A stretch of DNA of 64,000 nt, taken from an uncultured Oscillospiraceae bacterium (GTDB lineage: Bacteria > Bacillota > Clostridia > Oscillospirales > Oscillospiraceae). The position numbers were made by a program, and so were the translations under genes. Under the pieces are notes generated by a model. That model was given only the letters and a program-made list of their open reading frames with translations, was not told the origin of the DNA and made no database searches. Location: positions 1 through 64,000 of the forward strand of contig CAKTRJ010000007.1 in NCBI GenBank assembly GCA_934597345.1. Direction: 5' to 3'. Below, one piece after another: positions 50,922 through 59,395 of the stretch. The stretch's first letter is position 1. Each line of letters starts with the position of its first letter.

Positions 50922-51275
50922 TCACACTCCTTTTTCTTTTTGAATTTCATGGCGCAGATAGTCCAGCCGCTGAAGCTGCCGCTCATGAAAGTGGATCTCC
51001 TCCAGCGTCGCCTTCCGTTTTTCCTCCATCATCCGCAGCCGTTTTTTGTCGCTGTCCGGCTGCTCCAGCAGCAGACGCATATAGGTCTCCACTTCTTCGG
51101 CGGTAAAGCCGATGTCATGCAGCGTCATGATGGTGCTGAGCCGCTCCAGATCCTCGTCATCGTACTGCCACGCACCCATCACCTTTTTCACCACGCCGCA
51201 CAATCCCCAGCTTTCATATTCGTCCAGAATGTGGGGTGGGATACGGTAGCGGCGGCTGGCTTCTTCCTTTGTCAA
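50922..51275 (-). CDS. MerR-like small regulator
   Basis: The 117-residue protein has an N-terminal MerR-type HTH (EEASRRYRIPPHILDEYESWGL), GAWQYDDEDLERLSTIMTLHDIGFTAEEVETYMRL and a coiled-coil tail. TTG 51275 is the likely start by family pattern (LTKEEASRRY); no ATG is near. It precedes the flavodoxin lipoprotein and probably controls it, perhaps through the inverted repeat at 51298. Confidence 0.75.
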   Translation of the reverse strand: MTKEEASRRYRIPPHILDEYESWGLCGVVKKVMGAWQYDDEDLERLSTIMTLHDIGFTAEEVETYMRLLLEQPDSDKKRLRMMEEKRKATLEEIHFHERQLQRLDYLRHEIQKEKGV

Positions 51276-51297
51276 AGCCCTCGCTCCTAAAATAAAT

Positions 51298-51332
51298 AAA
51301 ATACAGGCATCCAAACAGGATGTCTGTATTTT
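51298..51332. promoter_or_regulatory. Inverted repeat upstream of the MerR-like gene
   Basis: AAAATACAGGCATCC (51298-51312) and GGATGTCTGTATTTT (51318-51332) pair with one mismatch around a five-base centre. It is a likely operator or leader hairpin of the MerR-flavodoxin operon. Confidence 0.65.
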
Positions 51333-51383
51333 ATACTCTTTTATGCCATATGTCGAACACCTGTTTTGAGGGACCAAAAATGC

Positions 51384-52031
51384 CTAAAGTGTATTTTTGA
51401 TGTCGTCCAGAAACTGCTTTGCCGCCGAAGAATATGCCTGATCCTTTTTCCACGCCAGCACTGTTCCCGTCTCCAGCTTCGGGAAAAGCGGCACAAAGAT
51501 CAGCGCATCGGAGAGATTGCCGAAATCATAGCACAGCGCCGCACCGACGCCGTTTTTCACCATATTGGCGGCGTTCAGGATCAGGTTAAAGGTGGCGGCT
51601 ACCTCGATCTTTTCATAGGTATCGCCAAACCAACCCGCCAGCTCGTTGCGGACGCTCTCACGCCCGCTGATCAGCAGCGGATGCTGCCTGCGGAACGCCC
51701 GGATATGCTCCGAAAGAAACGTCATGGCGGCGGTCTCGCCGCAGCCGATGGCGATCTCGCCGGTCAGCTCCGTCTCCGTGTGCTGCAATTCCCGCTCCGC
51801 CTTGTCCGCCAGCTCCACGATCTCCTGGGCGCGGCGGCGCAGCAGCATCCCGTCCTCCGTCAGCACCACCCGATACTGGCTGCGGCGGAACAGCTTGACG
51901 CCCAGTTCGTCCTCCAGCTGCATGAGCTGGCGGGAAAGTGTGGGCTGCGTCACATGGAGCAGCGCCGCCGCCTTTGTGATATTTTCCTCCCGCGCCACGG
52001 CGAGAAAATAGCGCAAGACCCGCAGTTCCAT
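51384..52031 (-). CDS. LysR-family regulator with internal deletion
   Basis: The 215-residue protein has a normal LysR HTH (FLAVAREENITKAAALLHVT, QPTLSRQLMQLEDELGV). The effector domain then jumps from EHIRAFRRQHP (about 117) directly to LLISGRESVRNELAGWFGDT, which in related regulators lies about 80 residues later. Most of effector subdomain I is missing, without a stop or frameshift. It may bind DNA but not sense its ligand. GAGGTG precedes ATG 52031. Confidence 0.8.
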   Translation of the reverse strand: MELRVLRYFLAVAREENITKAAALLHVTQPTLSRQLMQLEDELGVKLFRRSQYRVVLTEDGMLLRRRAQEIVELADKAERELQHTETELTGEIAIGCGETAAMTFLSEHIRAFRRQHPLLISGRESVRNELAGWFGDTYEKIEVAATFNLILNAANMVKNGVGAALCYDFGNLSDALIFVPLFPKLETGTVLAWKKDQAYSSAAKQFLDDIKNTL

Positions 52032-52275
52032 ACGATCACCTCAAGAAAATCATAGCGCAATCAGGGCATTTTTGCAAGGCAAATATGCCTAATTAAAGAA
52101 TAATGACCTCAAGGCTCCGGTCGTCAGTCACGCGCTTTTTGCTGGCAGTATTACTGATATCCTCTATCACATTCTATAGCTTTACTTTTCCTGTTAAATA
52201 TTCTACGATATAGTCATAAAGACAAAGGAACCCAAAAATACCAAGATATCATAAAACTTCAAGGAGGAATTTACC

Positions 52276-52500
52276 ATGAAGAACTTCAATAATTACGTCC
52301 TGACCGCTATCGTTTCTCTCGTGCTGGTGGTTGCCACCGCTTTCCTGATGACCGCGGCTGACGAGCCTATCCGTCAGGCTGGTTACTACCTGCCTGTGGT
52401 GTTCGGCGCCGTAGCCGCCTGGGCTGCCGGTAAGGCCGGTCTGCTGGAGCTGGACTACGAGGAGCGCAATGCCCGCCGCAGCGTTCACGCCGCCGCGTAA
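52276..52500 (+). CDS. Small membrane protein (74 residues)
   Basis: Two TM helices (about 7-26 and 36-54) are joined by a short polar loop; the tail is acidic then Ala-rich. A very strong CAAGGAGG site, an AT-rich leader of about 240 bases without another gene, and a hairpin after the gene suggest high expression. I recognise no family. Confidence 0.7.
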   Translation: MKNFNNYVLTAIVSLVLVVATAFLMTAADEPIRQAGYYLPVVFGAVAAWAAGKAGLLELDYEERNARRSVHAAA

Positions 52501-52540
52501 ACTTATTACACCATTTCTTTTCTCTCCCCTAATTCCATAC

Positions 52541-52587
52541 ATCTAAGCAGGAGCGGTGCGCCGTTGGCGTGCCGCTCCTGCTTAGAT
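52541..52587. terminator. Hairpin after the small membrane protein gene
   Basis: A perfect 16-bp stem (52541-52556 with 52572-52587) encloses a 15-base loop. There is no T run. Confidence 0.6.
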
Positions 52588-52632
52588 GCGCTCAAAATAG
52601 CGGTCTGCCGCGCCGCATGAAAAGTTTTCTCT

Positions 52633-52682
52633 TGACAAATGAAATGCCCTCGGTTATTATGTAGTCAACCTACATATGTAGT
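52633..52682 (+). promoter_or_regulatory. Promoter and PadR operator
   Basis: TTGACA (52633-52638) and TATTAT (52656-52661) are 17 bases apart. CTACATATGTAG (52671-52682), a perfect palindrome with further GTAG/CTAC half-sites beside it, lies just downstream and is the likely PadR site. Confidence 0.85.
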
Positions 52683-52708
52683 TACTCTACACAACACGGA
52701 GGGCCACC

Positions 52709-53059
52709 ATGGAATTTGACAAGACGCTGACCTCTGGCAGCACAAAGCTGCTGCTGATGAAGCTGCTGGAGCAGCAGGACATGTACGGCTATCAGATGAT
52801 CGAGGAGCTGCGCCGCCGGTCGGATCACACCTTCGACCTGAAGTCCGGCACGCTGTATCCCCTGCTGCACGCCCTGGAGCAGGAGGGCTGGGTGACGGCC
52901 CGGGAGGAACCGGCGGCAGGCGGCCGCACCCGGCGGTACTATCATCTGACCGGCTCCGGCCGGGAGGCGCTGGGCAAAAAGGAGGCGGAATGGCGCAGCT
53001 ACGCCGCCGCTGTGACGAAGGTGCTGGAGGGAGGTGCTCACTGTGTCGGAGCGGTTTGA
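52709..53059 (+). CDS. PadR-family regulator
   Basis: The 116-residue protein has the PadR winged HTH (LLLMKLLEQQDMYGYQMIEEL, LKSGTLYPLLHALEQEGWV) and the wing GGRTRRYYHLTGSG. GGAGG precedes the start. Its 17-base overlap with the next gene and the palindrome at its promoter indicate autoregulation of the pair. Confidence 0.95.
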   Translation: MEFDKTLTSGSTKLLLMKLLEQQDMYGYQMIEELRRRSDHTFDLKSGTLYPLLHALEQEGWVTAREEPAAGGRTRRYYHLTGSGREALGKKEAEWRSYAAAVTKVLEGGAHCVGAV

Positions 53060-54320
53060 CGGCTATCTTGCGCAGGTGGATGAGCAGATCCGCTGGGCGC
53101 GGGTACGGCCCGCTCTGCGGCGGGAGCTGATGGGCCATCTGGAGGAGCAGCGGGACGCCTGTCTGGCGGAGGGCATGGACGAGACCTCCGCCGAGGTGGA
53201 GACGGTGCGGCAAATGGGCGACCCGGTACAGGTGGGGCAGCAGCTGGACGCGGTACACCGGCCCCGTCCCCAATACGCGCCGCTGGCACTGGCGGCGGTG
53301 TTAGCGGTATGCGGCATGCTGATCCGCATCAATGTGAACCACACCTCCTCCATCCGTTCGCTGGCGGGCATGGGGGTCGGCCTTGTGCTGATGGCGGCGC
53401 TCTACTTCTTCGACTACCGGAAGCTGCTGCGGTATGCGTGGTGGCTCTACGGCGGCGTGGTGCTGGCCAGTCTGGCGCTGGAGGTGTTCTGCGCGCTGAC
53501 CGGCCAAAGCGGCGTTGCCGTGGGCGGATGGCGATACAGCGTGTATCTGACGCTGCTCTTTCCCATGGCAGGGGCGCTGGCAGCCTGCGCCCTGCGGGGC
53601 AAACGGTGGGGCTTTTGGCTGGCCGTTCTTGCCTACGCGCCCCTGTGCGTTTTCGCCAGTCTTGCGCCCTCGATAACCGGTCTGCTGCTGACGGTGATCT
53701 GCGGCTGCGTCACGCTGCTGTACGGCATCCGGCAGAACTGGTGGCCGGTACATAAAACCGCCGCGCGGCTGCTGGTATTGGCTGGCGGCGGCGTGACGCT
53801 GGGGCTGTTTCTGGCCGCGTCGCTACGCAGGATCGAACGCTACACATCCACTTCCACCTCTGACGGCTATGCCCTGTACGCCCTGCGGGCCGCGCTGGAC
53901 AAGGCGGTGCTGTGGGGCAACGGCTGCGCCGATATCGGCCAGCGTGATCCGGTCTATCTGGTGGTCTGCGACAGTACCAGCTTCCCGCTGACGAAGGTGA
54001 TCTGCACGCTGGGGTGGATCCCCTTCCTGCTGCTGTGCGGCGTGTTCTGCGCGCTGCTGGTGCTGGTGGGCCTTCGGTGCGTGAAGCGCTGCCGCAGCAC
54101 AGGCGGCATACTGGCCGTGACGGCAGGGCTGACCATCGGCGGGTGTTTCCTGCTGAGCGTGATCTCCAGCTGCGGCCTGCCGCTGTGGAGCACGCACTTC
54201 CCCTTCGTGGAGGGCAGTATGTTCACGGTCATTGATCTGGCGCTGCTGGGCGTGGCGCTGTCGGTATTCCGGCAGGCGGGCTGCCCGGAGGATGCGCAGC
54301 AGACCCCGGCGAGGGTATAG
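53043..54320 (+). CDS. Permease-prefix-domain protein with FtsW/RodA-like membrane domain
   Basis: The 425-residue protein starts with a permease prefix domain (about 1-70: FDGYLAQVDEQIRWARVRPA, ELMGHLEEQRDACL), common in proteins encoded beside PadR genes. About ten TM helices follow, and the end, FPFVEGSMFTVIDLALLGVA, recalls the C terminus of FtsW/RodA/SpoVE polymerases, although key polymerase residues cannot be confirmed. GTG 53043 fits GGAGG best. PadR probably represses it. Confidence 0.75.
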   Translation: MSERFDGYLAQVDEQIRWARVRPALRRELMGHLEEQRDACLAEGMDETSAEVETVRQMGDPVQVGQQLDAVHRPRPQYAPLALAAVLAVCGMLIRINVNHTSSIRSLAGMGVGLVLMAALYFFDYRKLLRYAWWLYGGVVLASLALEVFCALTGQSGVAVGGWRYSVYLTLLFPMAGALAACALRGKRWGFWLAVLAYAPLCVFASLAPSITGLLLTVICGCVTLLYGIRQNWWPVHKTAARLLVLAGGGVTLGLFLAASLRRIERYTSTSTSDGYALYALRAALDKAVLWGNGCADIGQRDPVYLVVCDSTSFPLTKVICTLGWIPFLLLCGVFCALLVLVGLRCVKRCRSTGGILAVTAGLTIGGCFLLSVISSCGLPLWSTHFPFVEGSMFTVIDLALLGVALSVFRQAGCPEDAQQTPARV

Positions 54321-54326
54321 GATACG

Positions 54327-54366
54327 AAAAACCAGCCGTGACTGCGTTGAAGTCACGGCTGGTTTT
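54327..54366. terminator. Bidirectional terminator
   Basis: A 16-bp stem AAAACCAGCCGTGACT / AGTCACGGCTGGTTTT ends both the PadR operon and the leftward small-gene operon. Confidence 0.92.
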
Positions 54367-54372
54367 ATGTAT

Positions 54373-54579
54373 TTACCGGTACACCTTCGGCTCCGTTTGC
54401 GCAATCACGTCAATGATCTGGTTCTGTGTGCTGATGCGATAGTGCTTCCACGGCGCGTCACAAATGGTGATATGCAGCTGGTTCTCCTCCGCCTCTCTCA
54501 GCTCACGGAGAAACGGATCGCTCCGGCCGCTGTCCAGCATCCGTCCTGCCGCCGCAAAGGACAATACTTCCTTACTCAT
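54373..54579 (-). CDS. Hypothetical 68-residue protein
   Basis: Start ATG 54579 overlaps the stop of the upstream small membrane protein by eight bases, implying coupling. The product is soluble (FAAAGRMLDSGRSDPFLREL, NQLHITICDAPWKHYRI). No family recognised. Its own ribosome site is weak. Confidence 0.55.
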   Translation of the reverse strand: MSKEVLSFAAAGRMLDSGRSDPFLRELREAEENQLHITICDAPWKHYRISTQNQIIDVIAQTEPKVYR

Positions 54580-54739
54580 CCCTGCCGCAGAAGGCGATGA
54601 TAAACGCGCCCATGGAGCAGATGGCAAACACGATGGCAAGTCCGGTGGTACCCGCCAACAGCCTGTCGCCGATGATCAATCCGACCCATGAGGCCACCAG
54701 CGTCACGAAGATCGCCCCAATGATCCGCCAAACCTTCAT
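54572..54739 (-). CDS. Small two-helix membrane protein (55 residues)
   Basis: ATG 54739 follows GGGAGG with ideal spacing. Two TM helices (about 5-25 and 30-50) flank GDRLLAGTTG; the end is CGRDE. It lies 16 bases after the XpaC-type gene and overlaps the next small gene, so it belongs to that operon. Function unknown. Confidence 0.65.
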   Translation of the reverse strand: MKVWRIIGAIFVTLVASWVGLIIGDRLLAGTTGLAIVFAICSMGAFIIAFCGRDE

Positions 54740-54755
54740 AGAAGTCCTCCCTCTC

Positions 54756-55988
54756 TCATTCCACTTCCGTGCCGGGCATCTGCACGGCGGTGCCGCCGTC
54801 CAGGCCGAAATCGTCAGCCACAGTGGAGGTATCCCGCTTCAGCATGGTCTCCATGACGCGGATATCGCTGTCGATGTCCATGGCAGCGTCCCGGTACAGC
54901 TCATCCAGCTGGTGCTCGAACCCGGCAATGATGTTGTCCATGGTCTCCTGGATGCGGGCCTTGGCCTGATCCAGATTCTGGCCGCTGATGCCCGCCTCCT
55001 CAAAGTCGGCGTAGCTGTCCAGCAGCTTCTGTGTGGTGGGCAGGTAATAGTTCAGGAAGGTGCTGGCCTTGGCTTTCTTGGCGGGCTCCTCCTGAATGAC
55101 CTTAAAGATCTGGCAGGTGATGGTCTCCAGCCGGTCGATCTTGGCGCTGAGCACCGGATCGTCAATGCGGTCGTTGGCCCGGCGGATGGCCTCCAGCGTC
55201 CCCTCGTCACCCTGGGCCTCCGGCACGGCGGCGGACTGCGCCGTCTGCCTGGCGCTGGCGGCGCGGTGCTCGGCAAAGTAGGCGTTGGCCGCATCCTGCG
55301 AGCGGAACAGCATGTCGTTGCCCCGGTCCAGATAGGCGTCGGGGCCCCACATGCCCTTTTCCACCATGACCTCCAGATCCCGCTCGGCCTTGCTCTCCCC
55401 CACGTCGGCGGCTTTCATCAGATGAGCCAGCGGGATAGCGTCCCGTTGACCGGCGCAGGCCAGATACTTAGCGTAGCGGCGCATCCTGCGGCTCATGATG
55501 GCGCCGCCGCTCAGCAGGGCAAGGCCGCCCGCCAGCAATCCCGTAGGATAGAACAGCTGCCGCAGGAAGTACCACCACTCGTGATAATTGACGGCATAGC
55601 TCAGGTCATTGTAAACCGCACTCATCATGGCCGCGACGCCCAGCGCCGCCAGAGCGATGCCGATGAATTTCAGCGCTCTGGCCCCTTTCGCGGAGGGCTG
55701 CGGCGTCTGCGTGACCTTCTTGACAGCGCCGGTCTTTTGCTGCGGTGTCTTCTGGGCCGTTGTCTGCTTCTGCTCCTCCGCCTTCGCGCGGATGTGGGCC
55801 GCCGTGGCAGAGGCCGCCTTTTTGAGCTTCTGCGGGTTGTCGGTCAGCTTTTTGATCAGCAGGATCAGACCCACCGGCCACGCCACCAGGAACATAATGC
55901 CGATCAGCAGCCACGCGCCGAAGTCATTGCCGTTTTTACCGCCGCGGTTGGGCTGCCGCTGCGGCTTGTAGTCCTCATGATAGTCCAT
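54756..55988 (-). CDS. XpaC-type (5-bromo-4-chloroindolyl phosphate hydrolysis family) membrane protein
   Basis: The 410-residue protein has TM helices at about 25-45 and 105-165, with a Lys/Gln/Thr-rich linker between. The cytoplasmic part has a winged-helix-like IPLAHLMKAADVGESKAERDL and a helical XpaC domain (TFLNYYLPTTQKLLDSYADF, MDNIIAGFEHQLDELYRDAAMD). XpaC proteins often pair with TelA-type proteins, absent here. ATG 55988 overlaps the DUF896 stop codon. Confidence 0.8.
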   Translation of the reverse strand: MDYHEDYKPQRQPNRGGKNGNDFGAWLLIGIMFLVAWPVGLILLIKKLTDNPQKLKKAASATAAHIRAKAEEQKQTTAQKTPQQKTGAVKKVTQTPQPSAKGARALKFIGIALAALGVAAMMSAVYNDLSYAVNYHEWWYFLRQLFYPTGLLAGGLALLSGGAIMSRRMRRYAKYLACAGQRDAIPLAHLMKAADVGESKAERDLEVMVEKGMWGPDAYLDRGNDMLFRSQDAANAYFAEHRAASARQTAQSAAVPEAQGDEGTLEAIRRANDRIDDPVLSAKIDRLETITCQIFKVIQEEPAKKAKASTFLNYYLPTTQKLLDSYADFEEAGISGQNLDQAKARIQETMDNIIAGFEHQLDELYRDAAMDIDSDIRVMETMLKRDTSTVADDFGLDGGTAVQMPGTEVE

Positions 55989-56197
55989 TATTTCTCCCCC
56001 CTGGGTTTCAGCTTCCGCTTGTTGCCCTTCTCGTCCACGATCCATGTGTTTTCCAGATGGCTGCGCAGGCTGCCCAGAATGGCCTCCTTATACTCCAGCC
56101 GCAAGGCCTCCCGCTCGGCCTCCTCCTCGACGGTCAGGCCGTCGGCCTTGGCCTTGCGGGCCAGCTCGTTGATGCGGTCAATTTTCTCCTGTTTCAT
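55988..56197 (-). CDS. DUF896 (YnzC-like) protein
   Basis: The 69-residue protein is a helical hairpin with IDRINELARKAKADGLTVEE, EREALRLEYKEAILGSLRSH and a Lys-rich tail, a complete DUF896 signature. YnzC is a small SOS-linked or ribosome-associated protein in Bacillus; the role here is unknown. It overlaps the ABC gene by four bases and the XpaC gene by one. Confidence 0.93.
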   Translation of the reverse strand: MKQEKIDRINELARKAKADGLTVEEEAEREALRLEYKEAILGSLRSHLENTWIVDEKGNKRKLKPRGEK

Positions 56198-57948
56198 CGC
56201 AATTCCCCCAAATTCTGTGTATGATACAGCCGGGCGTAAGCGCCCTGCTTTTCCAATAATTCCTCATGACTGCCCTGCTCGGCGATGCGCCCCTCCTGCA
56301 CCACCAGAATACGGTGGGCGCTGCGGATGGTGCTGAGCCGGTGGGCAATGATCAGCGTGGTGCGGCCCTTGGCCAGCATGTCAAGGGCATGCTGGATCTT
56401 CGCCTCGGTGACGCTGTCCAGCGCCGAGGTGGCCTCGTCCAGGATCAAAATGGGCGGGTCCTTCAAAAATACGCGGGCAATGGCCACACGCTGCTTCTGG
56501 CCGCCGGACAGCAGCGTGCCCCGCTCGCCCACATAGGTGTCGAACCCCTGGGGCATGGCCATGATGTCGTCGTAGATCTCGGCACGGCGGGCGGCGGCCT
56601 CTACCTCCCCGTCAGTGGCATCGGGACGGCCATAGCGGATGTTCTCCCGCACGGTATCGGCAAACAGGAACACGTCCTGCTGCACCACGCCCACGGCCCG
56701 GCGCAGATCATCCAGCCGGATATGGCGCACATCCACGCCGTCGATGTCGATCTCGCCCCCGGTCACGTCGTAGAATCGCGGGATCAGCTGGCAGAGGGTG
56801 GACTTTCCGCCGCCGGAGGGGCCGACCACCGCCACCGTCTCGCCCTGCGCCACATGCAGTGTCACATCGTGGAGCACCTCGTCCGCGCCGTCGTAGGTAA
56901 AGCTGACGTCCTTTACATCGATACTGCCCCGGACGCTGGGCATGGCGCATGCGTCCTCCGCGTCGGCAATGGTGGGATCGGTGCCCATCAGCTCGATAAA
57001 CCGGTGCAGGCCCGCGAAGCCGTTGGAAAACATCTCGGCAAAGTTGGCCAGCTTTCGCACCGGCGTGATGAAGGTGGTGATATATAGGCTGAAGGTGATA
57101 AGGTCAACGTAGTCCATCCGGCCGCCCATCATCAGCCAGCCGCCGCCGGCAATGACCGTCACGTTCAGCACCGTGACGAACAGCTCCATAGTGGCGTTGA
57201 AGCGCCCCATCTCCTTATGAAAGCCCCGCTTGGCGGTCTTGAAGGTCTCGTTGGCGCAGTCGAACCGCTGCTGCTGGATGGTCTCGTTGCCGAAGGCCTT
57301 CACCGTGCGGATGCCGCTGAGACCGGATTCGATCTCGGCGTTGATGGCGCCGGTCTTCTGCTTGGCCGCCACGGAAGCGCGGCTCATGCCGCCCCGCAGC
57401 AGCATCAGTACCACCAGAAACACCGGAATGATGGCCATGACGATCAGTGCCATGCGCCACTCGATACGGAACATCACCGCCAGCGCACCCACGATGGTGA
57501 TGATGGAGATGGTCAGATCCTCCGGCCCGTGGTGGGCCAGCTCCGTCAGCTCGAAAAGATCGGTGGTCAGGCGGCTCATCAGCTGGCCGGTACGGTTGCG
57601 GTCATAGAAATCAAAGCCCAGCGTCTGCATATGATGGAACAGATCCCGGCGGATATCCGCCTCCACCCGGATGCCGAAGGTATGGCCCCAGTAGGTGACG
57701 ATATAGTAAAGCCCCGCCCGCAGCACAAAGGCCAGCGCCACGATGATCATCACCGTGAAAAACACACGGTAATTTTTCTCCGGCAGCCACTGGTACAGCG
57801 CCGCGCGGCTGATCAGCGGAAAGGCCAGATCCACCATGGCGATCAGGATGGCGCAGCTGATATCCAGCGTAAACAGTTTCCAATGGGGCTTGAAATAGCT
57901 CAAGAAGATCCGCAGCGGACTGCGGGTACGGTAATCCTGTGTGGTCAT
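56194..57948 (-). CDS. ABC exporter (homodimer type)
   Basis: The 584-residue protein has six TM helices (about 15-310) with the coupling segment RNRTGQLMSRLTTDL, Walker A GPSGGGKST, Q-loop VGVVQQDVFLF, signature LSGGQKQRVAIARVF, Walker B ILILDEATSALD with the catalytic Glu, and H-loop IIAHRLST. All ATPase elements are intact. It leads the operon with DUF896, XpaC and two small genes; a lipid or peptide export role is possible. Confidence 0.95.
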   Translation of the reverse strand: MTTQDYRTRSPLRIFLSYFKPHWKLFTLDISCAILIAMVDLAFPLISRAALYQWLPEKNYRVFFTVMIIVALAFVLRAGLYYIVTYWGHTFGIRVEADIRRDLFHHMQTLGFDFYDRNRTGQLMSRLTTDLFELTELAHHGPEDLTISIITIVGALAVMFRIEWRMALIVMAIIPVFLVVLMLLRGGMSRASVAAKQKTGAINAEIESGLSGIRTVKAFGNETIQQQRFDCANETFKTAKRGFHKEMGRFNATMELFVTVLNVTVIAGGGWLMMGGRMDYVDLITFSLYITTFITPVRKLANFAEMFSNGFAGLHRFIELMGTDPTIADAEDACAMPSVRGSIDVKDVSFTYDGADEVLHDVTLHVAQGETVAVVGPSGGGKSTLCQLIPRFYDVTGGEIDIDGVDVRHIRLDDLRRAVGVVQQDVFLFADTVRENIRYGRPDATDGEVEAAARRAEIYDDIMAMPQGFDTYVGERGTLLSGGQKQRVAIARVFLKDPPILILDEATSALDSVTEAKIQHALDMLAKGRTTLIIAHRLSTIRSAHRILVVQEGRIAEQGSHEELLEKQGAYARLYHTQNLGELR

Positions 57949-57989
57949 ATATGATAGATTCCTTCTCTGTCGACAATTCTCCAGTTTTG

Positions 57990-58018
57990 ATTATACCACA
58001 GGGCCTATGGTTTGACAA
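57990..58018 (-). promoter_or_regulatory. Sigma-A promoter of the ABC-DUF896-XpaC operon
   Basis: On the minus strand TTGTCA (58018-58013) and a perfect TATAAT (57995-57990) are 17 bases apart. Confidence 0.85.
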
Positions 58019-58062
58019 GGCGGGGGAAGAGAATCAACAACGTGTACAAAAGCTTCGCAGAA

Positions 58063-58263
58063 TTCGTCGCCCGCCATGGCGACGAACCTTTTGAATCGTT
58101 TTTCGCCGCGGCGTGTACGTGGCGAAAAACACTCTGCGCGGAGAGAGTGTTCGTCCGTACACAATGTGTACGGACGAATGCGGGTCGGAGCGAAATCTTT
58201 TTTGATAAAAAGGGTGTACCCTTTTTATCAAATGAAAGAAAAGCAGCGGCGCTGCCGCTGCTT
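58063..58263. repeat. Cluster of six consecutive hairpins in a gene-free spacer
   Basis: Perfect stems lie at 58063-58086, 58098-58130, 58129-58150, 58150-58178 (14 bp), 58204-58229 (11 bp) and 58241-58263 (10 bp). GTGTAC or GTACAC recurs in several of them. The last hairpin directly follows the stop of the gene at 58283 and with its T residues is a plausible terminator. The rest has no coding frame with a ribosome site. Confidence 0.75.
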
Positions 58264-58282
58264 TTCAAGGTCGTATTCGTGG

Positions 58283-59221
58283 TCAGTTGACGCGGACAAG
58301 GATCTCCGCCGTGGCGCTGCCGATGGTGATGGTAACGGTGGCCGTACCGGAGCCCACACGCTCCAGCGTACCGTCAGAGGAGACCTTCACCACATTGGTG
58401 TTGGAGCTCTTCCATGTGGCGGTACCGGTCACGCCCTCCAGCGTCAGCTCGCAGGGAGGATCGTTCTTATTGATGGTCATATCGAACTGACCGTCGGGAT
58501 TCTTGCCCAGCTCCGTGCCGTACATGGTCTTGATCTTCAGATTCTTCAGGGACGTGCTGGTGTTGGTATTGGTGTTCGTATTCGTATTGGTATTCGTGTT
58601 CGTGTTCGTATTGGTGTTCGTATTCGTGTTGGTGTTTGTATCCGTATTGGTGTCCGCCTTCTTCTGGACGGTGACGGCGCAGGCCGCGCTCTCGTCGCCG
58701 CAGGTAACGGTGATCATGGCCGTACCCTCGGCCACGGCGGTGACGGTGCCGTCGGTATCCACCTTGGCCACACCGGAGTCATTGGTGATCCAGCTGTAGC
58801 CTTCCTCAGCGCCGCCGGAGGCGGTCAGCTTTCCGGTTTCGCCGGGCGCCAGCAGCAGCGTGGTATGATCCAGCGCCAGCTCCTTGACAGTAGGCTCGTC
58901 AGTCGTTGTATCCGGCGGGGTGACAGGATCCTGCTGGACGGTGCCGGGGTTGGGATCGTTGGCCGGTTCCTGATTGCCGCCGAACCAGCCTTTCACCGTA
59001 TCGCCGGCAAAGGCCCACACCAGAACGGCGATCAGCAACACCACAACGACTACCAGAACAGGCCCCACGATGCTGGGCGCTTTTTTCTTCTGCTCCATCT
59101 GGCGATGGCCCCGCTTCTTTACCTTGCCGTTATAATATTCCTCGTCTTCCGCGCAGAAAGGGCAACTCTTATAGCTGTCGGAGAACATTTCCCCGCATTT
59201 ATTACACTTGATCAGACTCAT
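58283..59221 (-). CDS. Zinc-ribbon, single-TM, Ig-like (BIG2) surface protein with Thr-Asn repeat
   Basis: The 312-residue protein has an N-terminal zinc ribbon (CNKCGEMFSDSYKSCPFC), a basic stretch, one TM helix (52-72), and outside it two Ig-like BIG2 domains (about 112-186 and 224-312, each with a W-x-SxN/D-x-V-x-KV core). They are joined by a Thr-Asn/Asp repeat at 191-221. The ribbon stays in the cytoplasm, so it may couple surface binding to an internal partner. ATG 59221 is chosen; 59230 is too close to GGAGG. Confidence 0.8.
   Translation of the reverse strand: MSLIKCNKCGEMFSDSYKSCPFCAEDEEYYNGKVKKRGHRQMEQKKKAPSIVGPVLVVVVVLLIAVLVWAFAGDTVKGWFGGNQEPANDPNPGTVQQDPVTPPDTTTDEPTVKELALDHTTLLLAPGETGKLTASGGAEEGYSWITNDSGVAKVDTDGTVTAVAEGTAMITVTCGDESAACAVTVQKKADTNTDTNTNTNTNTNTNTNTNTNTNTNTNTNTSTSLKNLKIKTMYGTELGKNPDGQFDMTINKNDPPCELTLEGVTGTATWKSSNTNVVKVSSDGTLERVGSGTATVTITIGSATAEILVRVN
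58559..58651. repeat. Tandem hexanucleotide repeat encoding Thr-Asn
   Basis: About 15 copies of a degenerate six-base unit encode alternating Thr and Asn (once Asp) between two Ig-like domains. Codon variation between units suggests age, but length change by slippage is likely between strains. Confidence 0.9.
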
Positions 59222-59336
59222 GCTTTCCATTCCCTCCAAAGGACATACTCTTGATAATACTTAGCTATCATACCCCAAAAGCAATAGTCCCGTCAACTGA
59301 AAATGCTGGAAATTCATCATTTTTTTACATATTTTC

Positions 59337-59365
59337 TTGCTTTTCACCTGTTGAGTTTCTATAAT
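59337..59365 (+). promoter_or_regulatory. Sigma-A promoter of udk
   Basis: TTGCTT (59337-59342) and a perfect TATAAT (59360-59365) are 17 bases apart, 30 bases before the start. Confidence 0.75.
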
Positions 59366-59395
59366 AAAGAGGAACAATACAAGGGAGGGACCCCT

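Noticed and set aside
58283..58655. Tandem repeats as a CRISPR array
   Set aside because: The six-base units encode Thr-Asn in frame within a gene and there are no spacers; no CRISPR array or cas gene was seen elsewhere either.
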